Positions 1-14,411 are shown, counted from the first letter of the stretch. The stretch is DNA of 14,594 nt from an uncultured Collinsella sp. (GCA_900547805.1 URIE01000043.1:1-14594), one strand, 5' to 3'. Numbers and translations: made by a program. Notes: generated by a model from the letters alone, not told the origin.

Positions 1-580
1 CGGCAAGGCCGACCCATGCATCTAGATTGATATGCGTCACCTGCGAAACAATCGCGCACGCCAACACGGCGCCCGTGGCTAGAACATCGTTCTTGGAATC
101 CTGCGCGGTCGCATGCAGCGTCTCGGACTCAATGCGATCGCCGAGTTTTTGGTTGAGGGCCGCCATCCAAAGCTTTACGACCATCGAAAGCGCAAGGACT
201 GCCACCAGGGCAAGCGAGAACTCGACAGGTTCGGGGTGGATGACGCGCTCAACCGAGGACTTGATAAGCTCAAGGCCGATCAGCAGCACGAGCGCCGCCA
301 CGACCAGACCCGAGAGATACTCGTAGCGGCCATGTCCGTAAGGATGCTCGGGGTCGGCCGGCTTGCTCGCCAGCTTAAAGCCCAGCACGCTCACGATGTT
401 CGAGCTGGCATCAGACAGGTTGTTCATAGCGTCCGCCACAATCGAAACCGATCCCGACAGCACGCCAATTGCACCCTTCGCAGCGCATAGTGCCACATTG
501 GTGAGAATACACACCACGCCCGTCAACGTGCCTACGCGCGCACGGTCGCCCTGCGCGCGACGAACGATCCACTCGACCAT
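1..580 (-). CDS. Cation diffusion facilitator family metal exporter, 3'-truncated by window edge
   Basis: The gene starts with ATG at 580-578 behind a GGGGG-type ribosome site and runs off the left edge after 193 codons, so only the membrane domain is visible and the cytoplasmic C-terminal dimerisation domain is missing. CDF proteins export divalent metals (Zn, Fe, Mn, Co) across the inner membrane by proton antiport. Visible hallmarks are KPADPEHPYGHGRYEYLSG at about residues 73-91 and hydrophobic segments near 18-45, 60-70, 90-108, 120-140 and 167-182. The metal-site residues read N53-x3-D57 in TM2 and D161-x3-D165 in TM5. From memory, this ND-DD set is typical of bacterial Mn exporters (MntE, MneP/MneS) rather than the Zn/Fe type with His in TM5. 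It is a separate unit: the rpsJ terminator lies just upstream and a candidate promoter overlaps its edge. The family is sure; manganese is inference. Confidence 0.9.
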   Translation of the reverse strand, partial: MVEWIVRRAQGDRARVGTLTGVVCILTNVALCAAKGAIGVLSGSVSIVADAMNNLSDASSNIVSVLGFKLASKPADPEHPYGHGRYEYLSGLVVAALVLLIGLELIKSSVERVIHPEPVEFSLALVAVLALSMVVKLWMAALNQKLGDRIESETLHATAQDSKNDVLATGAVLACAIVSQVTHINLDAWVGLA

Positions 581-634
581 CTGTATCTGCCCCCAACAGT
601 TTTACTCAAACACCCATTAGTCGAATAGTTCAGT

Positions 635-663
635 AGTGTAGACCCTTTACCCCATCGGCACAA
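635..663 (-). promoter_or_regulatory. Candidate promoter of the CDF exporter gene
   Basis: On the minus strand TTGTGC (-35, 663-658) and TACACT (-10, 640-635) are separated by exactly 17 bases. Each hexamer is a partial match to the housekeeping consensus (3/6 and 4/6). The predicted leader is about 48 nt. The -35 overlaps the end of the upstream terminator's T-run, as often seen in compact genomes. Confidence 0.4.
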
Positions 664-694
664 AAAAGGCCGCAACCCTTAGGGCTGCGGCCTT
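662..694 (-). terminator. Rho-independent terminator after rpsJ
   Basis: On the minus strand a 13-bp stem (AAGGCCGCAGCCC with its partner, one A-C mismatch) closes a TAA loop and runs into six T residues (667-662). It lies 26 bases past the rpsJ stop codon. It ends the rpsL-rpsG-fusA-rpsJ transcript, so rpsJ is not cotranscribed with the rest of the S10 ribosomal cluster here. Confidence 0.9.
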
Positions 695-720
695 GCAAAT
701 CGCACTATCGAGCAAAAAGC

Positions 721-1029
721 TTAGAGCTTGATGTCGATGTCGACGCCAGCGGGGAGGTCGAGACGCATGAGCGAATCAACGGTGCCCGAGGTGGGGTCGA
801 GGATGTCGATGAGGCGCTTGTGGGTGCGCATCTCGAACTGCTCACGGGAGTCCTTGTTCACGTGCGGCGAGCGGATAACCGTGTACAGGTTGCGCTCGGT
901 GGGCAGGGGGACAGGACCGGAAACGCGAGCGCCGGTCTTCTGAGCGGTCTCGACGATGAGCTTCGCGGACTGATCGACGACCTCGTGATCATAGCCCTTG
1001 AGGCGAATGCGGATCTTTTGGGTAGCCAA
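721..1029 (-). CDS. rpsJ: 30S ribosomal protein S10 (uS10, NusE)
   Basis: The 102-residue product matches the usual S10 length (~103) and has the family sequences KIRIRLKGYDHEVVDQSA, SGPVPLPTE and EQFEMRTHKRLIDI. S10 sits in the 30S head. As NusE it also binds NusB and the NusG C-terminal domain, linking transcription antitermination and ribosome coupling. The start codon is TTG (1029-1027): GGAGG at 1040-1036 is 6 nt upstream and no ATG or GTG fits. It follows fusA by 60 bp with no terminator between, and it is the last gene of its transcript. In most bacteria rpsJ heads the S10 operon (rpsJ-rplC-rplD...); here a strong terminator follows it instead. Confidence 0.98.
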   Translation of the reverse strand: MATQKIRIRLKGYDHEVVDQSAKLIVETAQKTGARVSGPVPLPTERNLYTVIRSPHVNKDSREQFEMRTHKRLIDILDPTSGTVDSLMRLDLPAGVDIDIKL

Positions 1030-1089
1030 CTTAAACCTCCAAAGAGTGCGAGAGATGATCTCGCGGATTACGTAACAGGGAGCTCGAAC

Positions 1090-3189
1090 TTAGGCGTTCT
1101 TGCTCATGACCTCGTCCACGATGGACTTGGGCGCGGGCTCATAAGAGTCGAACTGCATCGTGTAGGATGCACGGCCCTGGGTCTGGGAGCGAAGGTCGGT
1201 AGCGTAACCGAACATCTCGCCCAGCGGCACCTTGGCACGGATGAGCTTGGTGTTCTTGCGATCCTCCATGCCCTCGATCTTGCCGCGGCGACCGGAGAGG
1301 TTGCCCATAACGTCGCCCATGTACTGCTCGGGGGTTTCGACCTCGACAGCCATGATCGGCTCGAGCAGCTGCGGGTCGGACTTCTTGAGAGCGTCCTTGA
1401 TAGCCATGGAGCCGGCAATCTTGAAGGCGGCCTCGGAGGAGTCGACCTCGTGGTAAGAACCGTCGAACAGGGTGACCTTAACGTCGAGGACCGGGAAGCC
1501 GGCGATAACACCGGTGTTCAGGGCCTCCTGGATGCCCTTGTCGATGGACGGGATGTACTCCTTGGGCACGACGCCGCCGACGATAGCGTTGACGAACTCG
1601 TAGCCGAAGCCCTCCTCCATCTTCTCGAGCTTGATGACGGCGTGGCCGTACTGACCGCGACCACCGGACTGACGGACGAACTTGCCCTCAGCCTTCTCGA
1701 CGTCGTGACCAGCGGTCTCGCGGTAGGCAACCTGGGGCTTACCGACGTTAGCGTCAACCTTGAACTCGCGGAGCAGACGGTCGACGATGATCTCGAGGTG
1801 CAGCTCGCCCATGCCGGCGATGATGGTCTGGCCGGTCTCGTGGTTGGTGGACACCTGGAAGGTCGGGTCCTCCTCGGCGAGCTTGGTCAGAGCCAGGGAC
1901 ATCTTGTCCTGCTCGGCCTTGGTCTTGGGCTCGATGGCAACGTCGATAACGGGCTTAGCGAACTCGATCTTCTCGAGGACGATCTCCTTGCCCTCGGCGC
2001 ACAGGGTGTCACCGGTGGTGGAGTTCTTGAAGCCGACGCAAGCGACGATGTCGCCGGCGGCAGCGTCGTCACGGTCGATACGCTCGGCGGCGTTCATCTC
2101 GAGGATGCGGCCGAGGCGCTCGCGCTGACCGTTGGAAGCGTTGACAACGTAGGAGCCGGACTCGGCGCGGCCGGAGTAAACGCGGACGTAGGTGAGCTTA
2201 CCGACGAACGGGTCGGTCATGATCTTGAAGACCAGGCCGGAGAAGGGCTCGTCGAAGGAAGGATGACGCTCGATCTCCTCACCGGTGTCCGGATCGGTAC
2301 CGGTAACGGCCTCGACGTCGAGCGGGCTGGGCAGGTAGTCGACGACAGCATCGAGCAGTTCCTGGACGCCCTTGTTCTTGTAGGCGGAGCCCACGAAGAC
2401 GAGGTTGAGCTCGTTGGCCAGAACGCCCTTGCGCAGAGCAGCCTTGAGCTCCTCGACGGTGAAGTCCTCCTCCATGAGGATCTTCTCCATGAGCTCGTCG
2501 TCAAAGCTGGCAGCAGCGTCGAGGAGCTCCTCGCGCTTGGTGGCAGCGATGTCGGCGAACTCAGCCGGGATCTCGTCCATCGGCTCGGGGTAGGTCATGC
2601 CCTTGTCGTCGGCCTTGAAGTCCCAAGCAGTCATGGTGACCAGGTCGATGACGCCCCAGAAGTTGTCCTCGGCGCCCATCGGGACCTGAGCGGCCACGGC
2701 GTTAGCGTCGAGACGATCCTTCATGGTCTCGATAGCGTTGAAGAAGTCAGCGCCCACGCGGTCATACTTGTTGATGAAGGCGATGCGGGGGACGTTGAAG
2801 GTAGAAGCCTGACGCCAAACGGTCTCAGACTGGGGCTGAACGCCGGCAACGGCGTCGAAGACGGCGACAGCGCCATCGAGGACGCGCAGGCAGCGCTCGA
2901 CCTCGGCGGTGAAGTCAACGTGGCCCGGGGTGTCGATGATCTGGATGCGGTAGTCCTTACCGTCCTTGTTCCAGAAGCACGTGGTAGCAGCGGAGGTAAT
3001 GGTTACGCCGCGCTCCTGCTCCTGAACCATCCAGTCCATGGTGGCAGCGCCCTCATGGACCTCACCGATCTTGTGGGTCTTACCGGTGTAGTAAAGAATA
3101 CGCTCGGTCGTGGTGGTCTTACCGGCATCGATGTGGGCCATGATGCCGATGTTACGGGTATCGGAAAGCTTGTACTTAGGCTTAGCCAT
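1090..3189 (-). CDS. fusA: Elongation factor G (EF-G), translational GTPase
   Basis: The 699-residue protein has normal EF-G length. It catalyses GTP-dependent translocation of tRNA-mRNA on the ribosome and, with ribosome recycling factor, splits post-termination ribosomes. GTPase motifs are AHIDAGKT (P-loop, 18-25), switch I ending RGVTI (60-64), DTPGHVD (86-92) and NKYD (140-143, G4). The usual EF-G spelling of G4 is NKMD, so Tyr is a small oddity at the permissive position. GSAYKNKGVQ and the C-terminal FGYATDLRSQTQGRASY are classical EF-G. The start is ATG with AAGGA 7 nt upstream. It lies 19 bp after rpsG and 60 bp before rpsJ. The tuf gene (EF-Tu) that usually follows fusA is absent. 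Confidence 0.99.
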   Translation of the reverse strand: MAKPKYKLSDTRNIGIMAHIDAGKTTTTERILYYTGKTHKIGEVHEGAATMDWMVQEQERGVTITSAATTCFWNKDGKDYRIQIIDTPGHVDFTAEVERCLRVLDGAVAVFDAVAGVQPQSETVWRQASTFNVPRIAFINKYDRVGADFFNAIETMKDRLDANAVAAQVPMGAEDNFWGVIDLVTMTAWDFKADDKGMTYPEPMDEIPAEFADIAATKREELLDAAASFDDELMEKILMEEDFTVEELKAALRKGVLANELNLVFVGSAYKNKGVQELLDAVVDYLPSPLDVEAVTGTDPDTGEEIERHPSFDEPFSGLVFKIMTDPFVGKLTYVRVYSGRAESGSYVVNASNGQRERLGRILEMNAAERIDRDDAAAGDIVACVGFKNSTTGDTLCAEGKEIVLEKIEFAKPVIDVAIEPKTKAEQDKMSLALTKLAEEDPTFQVSTNHETGQTIIAGMGELHLEIIVDRLLREFKVDANVGKPQVAYRETAGHDVEKAEGKFVRQSGGRGQYGHAVIKLEKMEEGFGYEFVNAIVGGVVPKEYIPSIDKGIQEALNTGVIAGFPVLDVKVTLFDGSYHEVDSSEAAFKIAGSMAIKDALKKSDPQLLEPIMAVEVETPEQYMGDVMGNLSGRRGKIEGMEDRKNTKLIRAKVPLGEMFGYATDLRSQTQGRASYTMQFDSYEPAPKSIVDEVMSKNA

Positions 3190-3208
3190 GTTAGTTCCTT
3201 ACCTTAAC

Positions 3209-3682
3209 TTACCAACGATAGTGAGAGAACGCGCGGTTGGCCTCGGCCATCTTGAAGACGTCCTCACGCTTCTTGACGGAAGCGCCCAGGCCGTTGGAAG
3301 CGTCGAGGATCTCGTTAGCGAGACGCTCGGCCATGGTCTTCTCCTTGCGAGCGCGGGAGAAGTTGACGATCCAGCGGATACCCAGAGCGGTGGAACGACG
3401 GGAGTTGACCTCCATCGGGACCTGATAGGTAGCGCCACCGACACGCTTGGGCTTAACCTCGAGCGTGGGCTTGACGTTGTCCATAGCCTTCTTGAAGGTA
3501 GCGAGAGCGTCGCCACCCTCGGACTTCTCGGCAACGATCTCGAAAGCGGTGTAAACGATGCGCTCAGCGGTGGCCTTCTTGCCGTCAAGAAGGACCTTGT
3601 TGATGAGCTGAGTCACCAGGCGGTTGTTGTAAACGGCGTCAGGCTGAACCTCACGACGATTAGCTGCTGCACGACGCGGCAT
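3209..3682 (-). CDS. rpsG: 30S ribosomal protein S7 (uS7)
   Basis: The 157-residue protein has typical bacterial S7 length. It starts MPRRAAANRRE and contains QLINKVLLDGKK, NVKPTLEVKPKRVGG and WIVNFSRARKEKTMAERLA, and ends FSHYRW. S7 nucleates assembly of the 30S head on the 3' domain of 16S rRNA and lies near the E site. In E. coli it also represses the str operon by binding the rpsL-rpsG intercistronic mRNA. The ATG start has AAGGAG 7 nt upstream. The 73-bp gap from rpsL is the equivalent place for such feedback control; only a weak GC-rich hairpin is visible there (near 3700-3722). Confidence 0.99.
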   Translation of the reverse strand: MPRRAAANRREVQPDAVYNNRLVTQLINKVLLDGKKATAERIVYTAFEIVAEKSEGGDALATFKKAMDNVKPTLEVKPKRVGGATYQVPMEVNSRRSTALGIRWIVNFSRARKEKTMAERLANEILDASNGLGASVKKREDVFKMAEANRAFSHYRW

Positions 3683-3755
3683 GTGAAATCTCCTTAAGTG
3701 TCTACCGTGCGGCGCTTAGGCGGCACACGGCGAAAGTATCAAAACGTTATCTGGC

Positions 3756-4133
3756 TTATTTGGCCTTGGGGCGCTTAGCACCGTACTTGGAACGGGCCTG
3801 CATACGGTTCTGGACCGGAGCAGCGTCGTAGGCGCCACGGATGACGTGATAACGGACACCAGGGAGGTCACGGACACGACCGCCGCGGACGAGCACGATG
3901 GAGTGCTCCTGCAGGTTGTGGCCCTCACCCGGGATGTAAGCAGTAACTTCGATGCCGTTGACAAGGCGAACACGGGCAACCTTGCGAAGGGCCGAGTTCG
4001 GCTTCTTGGGGCTCGTGGTGAAGACGCGGGTGCACACGCCGCGCTTCTGGGAGTTGTGCTGCAGAGCAGCGTTCTTGGACTTCTTGGGCACGGAACGACG
4101 GCCCTGGCGAACCAGCTGGTTAATAGTAGGCAA
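3756..4133 (-). CDS. rpsL: 30S ribosomal protein S12 (uS12), with Arg at position 88
   Basis: The 125-residue protein lies at the decoding centre and controls accuracy of tRNA selection. Family sequences include QKRGVCTRVFTTSPKKPNSA (29-48), EGHNLQEHSIVLVRGGRVRD (70-89) and QARSKYGAKRPKA near the end. Numbering matches E. coli S12 (Met = 1). Lys43 is conserved, but position 88 is Arg where most bacteria have Lys. The codon is CGT, read directly from the DNA. K88R is a classical streptomycin-resistance substitution, for example in Mycobacterium tuberculosis. The start is TTG (4133-4131), chosen because AAGGAG is 6 nt upstream and the protein begins PTINQLVR as expected. First gene of the str operon. 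Confidence 0.99.
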   Translation of the reverse strand: MPTINQLVRQGRRSVPKKSKNAALQHNSQKRGVCTRVFTTSPKKPNSALRKVARVRLVNGIEVTAYIPGEGHNLQEHSIVLVRGGRVRDLPGVRYHVIRGAYDAAPVQNRMQARSKYGAKRPKAK

Positions 4134-4226
4134 AGCGTACTCCTTCTCGAATGATTCCAGCTTTCTGTAAAGTGCAACGGCTTGAATCGAGGGGTCAGCA
4201 TCCCCCTACGAAACACGCAGTTCGAT

Positions 4227-4255
4227 AGGATACGTGGCGTTAGCTGTGCCGTCAA
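4227..4255 (-). promoter_or_regulatory. Candidate promoter of the rpsL-rpsG-fusA-rpsJ operon
   Basis: On the minus strand TTGACG (-35, 4255-4250) and TATCCT (-10, 4232-4227) are 17 bases apart. The -35 matches consensus at 5/6 positions. The predicted start near 4220 gives a leader of about 87 nt before the TTG of rpsL. Within the leader, AGGGG and CCCCT (around 4190-4205) can form a small hairpin of unclear meaning. It is the best sigma-70-type match I see between the upstream terminator and rpsL. Confidence 0.55.
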
Positions 4256-4363
4256 CAGACCACGCCGCCGGGCGTATCCCAAAATAGCTATATTTCCGCA
4301 AAGCCTCCATAAAAGGAATCCCCGCCTGTGCGCAAGTGCCCATTCCAGCCGTCCATGTAACGC

Positions 4364-4398
4364 AAAATAGGCCGCTTCCCCTCTTGGGAAGCGGCCTA
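4364..4398 (-). terminator. Rho-independent terminator after the anti-sigma gene
   Basis: A perfect 13-bp stem (TAGGCCGCTTCCC / GGGAAGCGGCCTA) with a 5-nt loop begins a few bases after the stop codon of the anti-sigma gene and is followed on the minus strand by TTTT. The T-run is short but the stem is very stable. It separates the ECF module from the str operon. The rest of the stretch between this hairpin and rpsL holds only the candidate promoter and leader. Confidence 0.8.
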
Positions 4399-4402
4399 GA
4401 CC

Positions 4403-5479
4403 TTACGAATAGACGATGGTAAAGGGTACTTTCGTTTCGGTCTCCCCCGTTGATGTGTACCTCGCGCCCTCGAGGGTTACCGAGACCACTTGATCGACAT
4501 CAATCAACTTCGTTGGCACCCAAATGTTCTCTCCGCTATTGCGTGCCATCGAAACATAGAAATTGTACGCCCCTGCGTCGTCATCTTCGATAATCTGCTC
4601 CGATCCATCCTTGTAGCTGACGGTCAGCTTATTATCAACTGCTTCATAGCCCAGATCATCGATGTGCGTCTGGATGGAAAACGGGCTGATCTCGAGAGGC
4701 GAGTCGTCGGAGCGGAGCTCCTTTGTATCGACGTGCGCTCCGACGTTAAACTCTGGCGTCGATACCTCGATCACCTTCGCATCCTCACCTTTGCCCTCCG
4801 TCCAACTGATATTCCAGGTGACCGCATGTCGTAAATCGCGATCGCGATTCCAAGATGCAAAGTACATCGTGCCGTTAATGACCGTGTCGCTTGATGTGTC
4901 TTTATCAATGGTGCAGCGTGTATCAGCCCATTCCTCGCCGAAGTTCATGCTGGGTGTACTGACGCCCCCTTCTTCTTCACCATAGAGAACAAGTTCGCCA
5001 AGCTCTGCCGCCGGCTTGTAGTAGTTAACGCCATTCGGATTGGACAATGTAAACGTCACAGCACCGCAACCGTTTTTATCGATAGCCATATCATGAATGT
5101 CGAGTGTATAGCCGTTGCCCTCGACGGACAGATTGACCTTCTGGACTGCACCCTCCAGGCTTTGGGGCGCGATACCATCACCAAACTCTCTGGTGTAGGT
5201 ATATTTAGTCCCCGATGAGCCGCCATTAGTCCAGGTAATGGAATCCCCGTTGCCGTGGTTTCCCCAGGCAGAGGCAAAATAACTGGAATTGACGACGGCG
5301 TAGGCGACCCCTCCGGTCGCCAGCACTCCGGCAAGGCATCCGATCACGGCAACATACAGAGGCTTCGCGTGACCCTTTCGGCGAAGCGGCTCGCCAGCAG
5401 CGGCATAAAGAACACGGTCAGCAAGATCGCTATCGGCTTGGACGGACTCGAAGGCCTGCTTGATCTGGTTGGATTTCAC
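4403..5479 (-). CDS. Putative membrane-anchored anti-sigma factor (DUF4179-like ectodomain)
   Basis: The 358-residue protein has a short cytoplasmic N-terminus (1-39), a single transmembrane helix (about 40-63, LYVAVIGCLAGVLATGGVAY) and a ~295-residue extracytoplasmic part rich in beta-strand-like sequence. This layout, directly after and overlapping an ECF sigma gene by 50 bp, is that of a membrane anti-sigma factor that holds the sigma factor until an envelope signal arrives. GNGYTLDIHDMAID (121-134) and the LEISPFSIQ segment (262-270) recall DUF4179/DUF5643-type proteins found beside ECF sigma genes in Gram-positives; this is recalled resemblance, not a search. Two ectodomain cysteines (C138, C189) could form a disulfide. 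The cytoplasmic part has no obvious zinc-binding (ZAS) Cys/His motif. The GTG start has AGGAGG 6 nt upstream, inside the sigma gene, implying translational coupling. Confidence 0.75.
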   Translation of the reverse strand: MKSNQIKQAFESVQADSDLADRVLYAAAGEPLRRKGHAKPLYVAVIGCLAGVLATGGVAYAVVNSSYFASAWGNHGNGDSITWTNGGSSGTKYTYTREFGDGIAPQSLEGAVQKVNLSVEGNGYTLDIHDMAIDKNGCGAVTFTLSNPNGVNYYKPAAELGELVLYGEEEGGVSTPSMNFGEEWADTRCTIDKDTSSDTVINGTMYFASWNRDRDLRHAVTWNISWTEGKGEDAKVIEVSTPEFNVGAHVDTKELRSDDSPLEISPFSIQTHIDDLGYEAVDNKLTVSYKDGSEQIIEDDDAGAYNFYVSMARNSGENIWVPTKLIDVDQVVSVTLEGARYTSTGETETKVPFTIVYS

Positions 5480-5948
5480 GGTCGCCCTCCTCTAGGATGA
5501 ACTTGAGCTTCGATCTGCCGCGAGCTAAACGCGTTCGAACGGTCGCGGCTGGCACATGCAGTAACTCGGCAATCTCTGAGGTCGAAAAGCCCAGATAGTA
5601 ATAGAGCACGATGGGAATACGGAATCGCTCCGGAAGTCGCATAACGTCTGACAGGACCGCCTTGGTCTCCTCCTGCGCCGTCGAAAGCGAATCGGCCAGG
5701 TTCTCAATATCCTCCACACGCCTCCACGGCTTTCGAAAGAGCGATTTACATTCATTGATCGTGACCCGGATAAGCCATCGACGAAGATGCTCCCAGTTTT
5801 CAAATTGCGCGTCGCTTTTGAGCAACTTAAGAAAGACGTCTTGAGCGACATCGTCGGCGTCAGCGCGATCACGCAGATACGTCAATGCGATCCGAAACAC
5901 GACATCCCGGTGGTCTTCGACCGCCTGTCTAAAAGCTTGTTCTTCCAT
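5430..5948 (-). CDS. ECF-type RNA polymerase sigma factor
   Basis: The 172-residue protein has two sigma domains and nothing else, as in extracytoplasmic-function (group 4) sigma factors. Sigma2 spans about residues 8-72 (RDRADADDVAQDVFLKLL, then the promoter-melting segment ending INECKSLFRK). Sigma4 spans about 100-152 (LPERFRIPIVLYYYLGFSTS, with a helix-turn-helix at AELLHVPAATVRTRLARGRS). It recruits core polymerase to stress promoters. I place the start at ATG 5948-5946, because GGAGG lies 5 nt upstream; the GTG two codons earlier overlaps that ribosome site. The 3' end overlaps the anti-sigma gene by 50 bp. A sigma-W-like promoter upstream suggests autoregulation. The regulon and signal are unknown. 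Codon use is less GC-biased than in rpoBC or rpsL. Confidence 0.95.
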   Translation of the reverse strand: MEEQAFRQAVEDHRDVVFRIALTYLRDRADADDVAQDVFLKLLKSDAQFENWEHLRRWLIRVTINECKSLFRKPWRRVEDIENLADSLSTAQEETKAVLSDVMRLPERFRIPIVLYYYLGFSTSEIAELLHVPAATVRTRLARGRSKLKFILEEGDREIQPDQAGLRVRPSR

Positions 5949-5949
5949 A

Positions 5950-5958
5950 ATCACCTCC
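5950..5958 (-). promoter_or_regulatory. Start-deciding ribosome binding site of the ECF sigma gene
   Basis: GGAGGTGAT on the minus strand is a nine-base match to the 16S rRNA 3' tail. It is ideally placed for ATG at 5948 (5 nt from GGAGG). It excludes the upstream in-frame GTG (5954-5952), which is part of the site itself. Confidence 0.8.
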
Positions 5959-5996
5959 CGGTGACATTAATGGTTCTCGATGAGGCCCTCACCATA

Positions 5997-6025
5997 GATA
6001 CGCTCTTGTCGGGCGAAATGTTTCA
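5997..6025 (-). promoter_or_regulatory. Candidate ECF-type (sigma-W-like) autoregulatory promoter
   Basis: On the minus strand TGAAAC (6025-6020), a 17-base spacer and CGTATC (6002-5997) resemble the Bacillus sigma-W promoter (TGAAAC, 16-17 nt, CGTA). No good housekeeping promoter with correct spacing is seen here. The predicted start lies about 42 nt before the sigma-factor ATG. ECF sigma factors commonly transcribe their own operon from such a site. Confidence 0.55.
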
Positions 6026-6114
6026 AATTCAAGCATGAAAAACCGACCAAAATAAACCTGTCCCTTTTTGGCAAGGGATCAACGGAACGCAACAGGTTGA
6101 GCATACGCAAGCGA

Positions 6115-6214
6115 GCGGCCCCCAGAGCGTACAAGGTGGCATGAAAAAGGCAGGGCATTGACCTTTTGGTCATGCCCTGCCTTTTGAATGACAGATTGTA
6201 GCTCTGGGGGCCGC
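6115..6214. repeat. 100-bp near-perfect palindrome (nested inverted repeat)
   Basis: Outer arms GCGGCCCCCAGAGC (6115-6128) and GCTCTGGGGGCCGC (6201-6214) are exact reverse complements. After one bulged base, TACAA (6130-6134) pairs with TTGTA (6196-6200). A partly paired section follows (6137-6142 with 6188-6193, one mismatch). The 18-bp terminator stem sits inside (6145-6185). About 42 base pairs in total. This far exceeds what termination needs. It could be a small mobile palindromic element, a REP-like repeat or an RNA processing or stabilising structure. No clear target-site duplication is visible. Confidence 0.85.
6144..6185. terminator. Bidirectional rho-independent terminator after rpoC
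   Basis: The core hairpin has a 13-bp stem (AAAAGGCAGGGCA / TGCCCTGCCTTTT), a one-base bulge, five more pairs (TGACC / GGTCA) and a TTTT loop. It has an A-run on its left and a T-run on its right, so RNA of either strand ends in U residues. On the minus strand it ends the rpoB-rpoC transcript about 75 bp past the rpoC stop and insulates the ECF operon. Confidence 0.9.
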
Positions 6215-6230
6215 GCAGCGACGGAGGTCG

Positions 6231-6252
6231 CCGCCGTTCGTTAGAACGGCGG
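6231..6252 (-). other. Stem-loop immediately after the rpoC stop codon
   Basis: A perfect 9-bp stem (CCGCCGTTC / GAACGGCGG) with a 4-nt loop begins 6 bases after the rpoC stop. No T-run follows, so it is not a terminator on its own. A smaller hairpin (GCGAC / GTCGC, about 6217-6230) lies between it and the large palindrome. Such 3' hairpins can block exonucleases. Confidence 0.5.
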
Positions 6253-6258
6253 AACTAA

Positions 6259-10734
<4,476 letters not shown>

Positions 10735-10740
10735 AGTCAA

Positions 10741-14232
<3,492 letters not shown>

Positions 14233-14305
14233 CAGGTTTTTCCTCCTTCACGGAAATGCTCGGTGGGTTGGCGAGGCATAGCTTCGCCAGTTATCGCAAC
14301 CTAAT

Positions 14306-14333
14306 AGTTTATCAGGTACCGACCGTTGGGCAA
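14306..14333 (-). promoter_or_regulatory. Candidate rpoBC promoter
   Basis: On the minus strand TTGCCC (-35, 14333-14328) and TAAACT (-10, 14311-14306) are 16 bases apart, each 4/6 to the housekeeping consensus. The predicted leader is about 65 nt and can form a small hairpin (GGCGA...TCGCC, about 14267-14289) just ahead of the ribosome site. It is the best match between the upstream terminator and rpoB, but only moderate. Confidence 0.4.
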
Positions 14334-14411
14334 GAAAAGCCTTGACGCGATTGAGTTTTTGGAGTAGCAAAGTTTTTCGACAGAAAACGCGCAGGTAGAT
14401 GTGCACGTATC

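Noticed and set aside
27..490. Plus-strand open frames over the left edge
   Set aside because: The minus strand here encodes a clear CDF transporter with conserved motifs; the plus-strand frames are its shadows.
3683..3755. S7-binding regulatory mRNA structure between rpsL and rpsG
   Set aside because: The position would fit E. coli-like feedback, but only a weak hairpin is visible and I cannot match it to the S7 target in 16S rRNA.
4205..4309. 34-codon minus-strand mini-frame (ATG GAG GCT...) upstream of rpsL as a possible leader peptide
   Set aside because: No convincing ribosome site, and it begins upstream of the best promoter, so most str transcripts would not contain its start.
4182..4370. 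62-codon plus-strand open frame upstream of rpsL
   Set aside because: No ribosome site or recognisable product; it overlaps the promoter and ends in the terminator stem on the other strand.
5967..6173. 68-codon minus-strand open frame between the rpoC terminator and the ECF sigma gene
   Set aside because: Its ATG lies inside the terminator hairpin and it runs through the candidate ECF promoter. It has only a weak ribosome site and no recognisable product.
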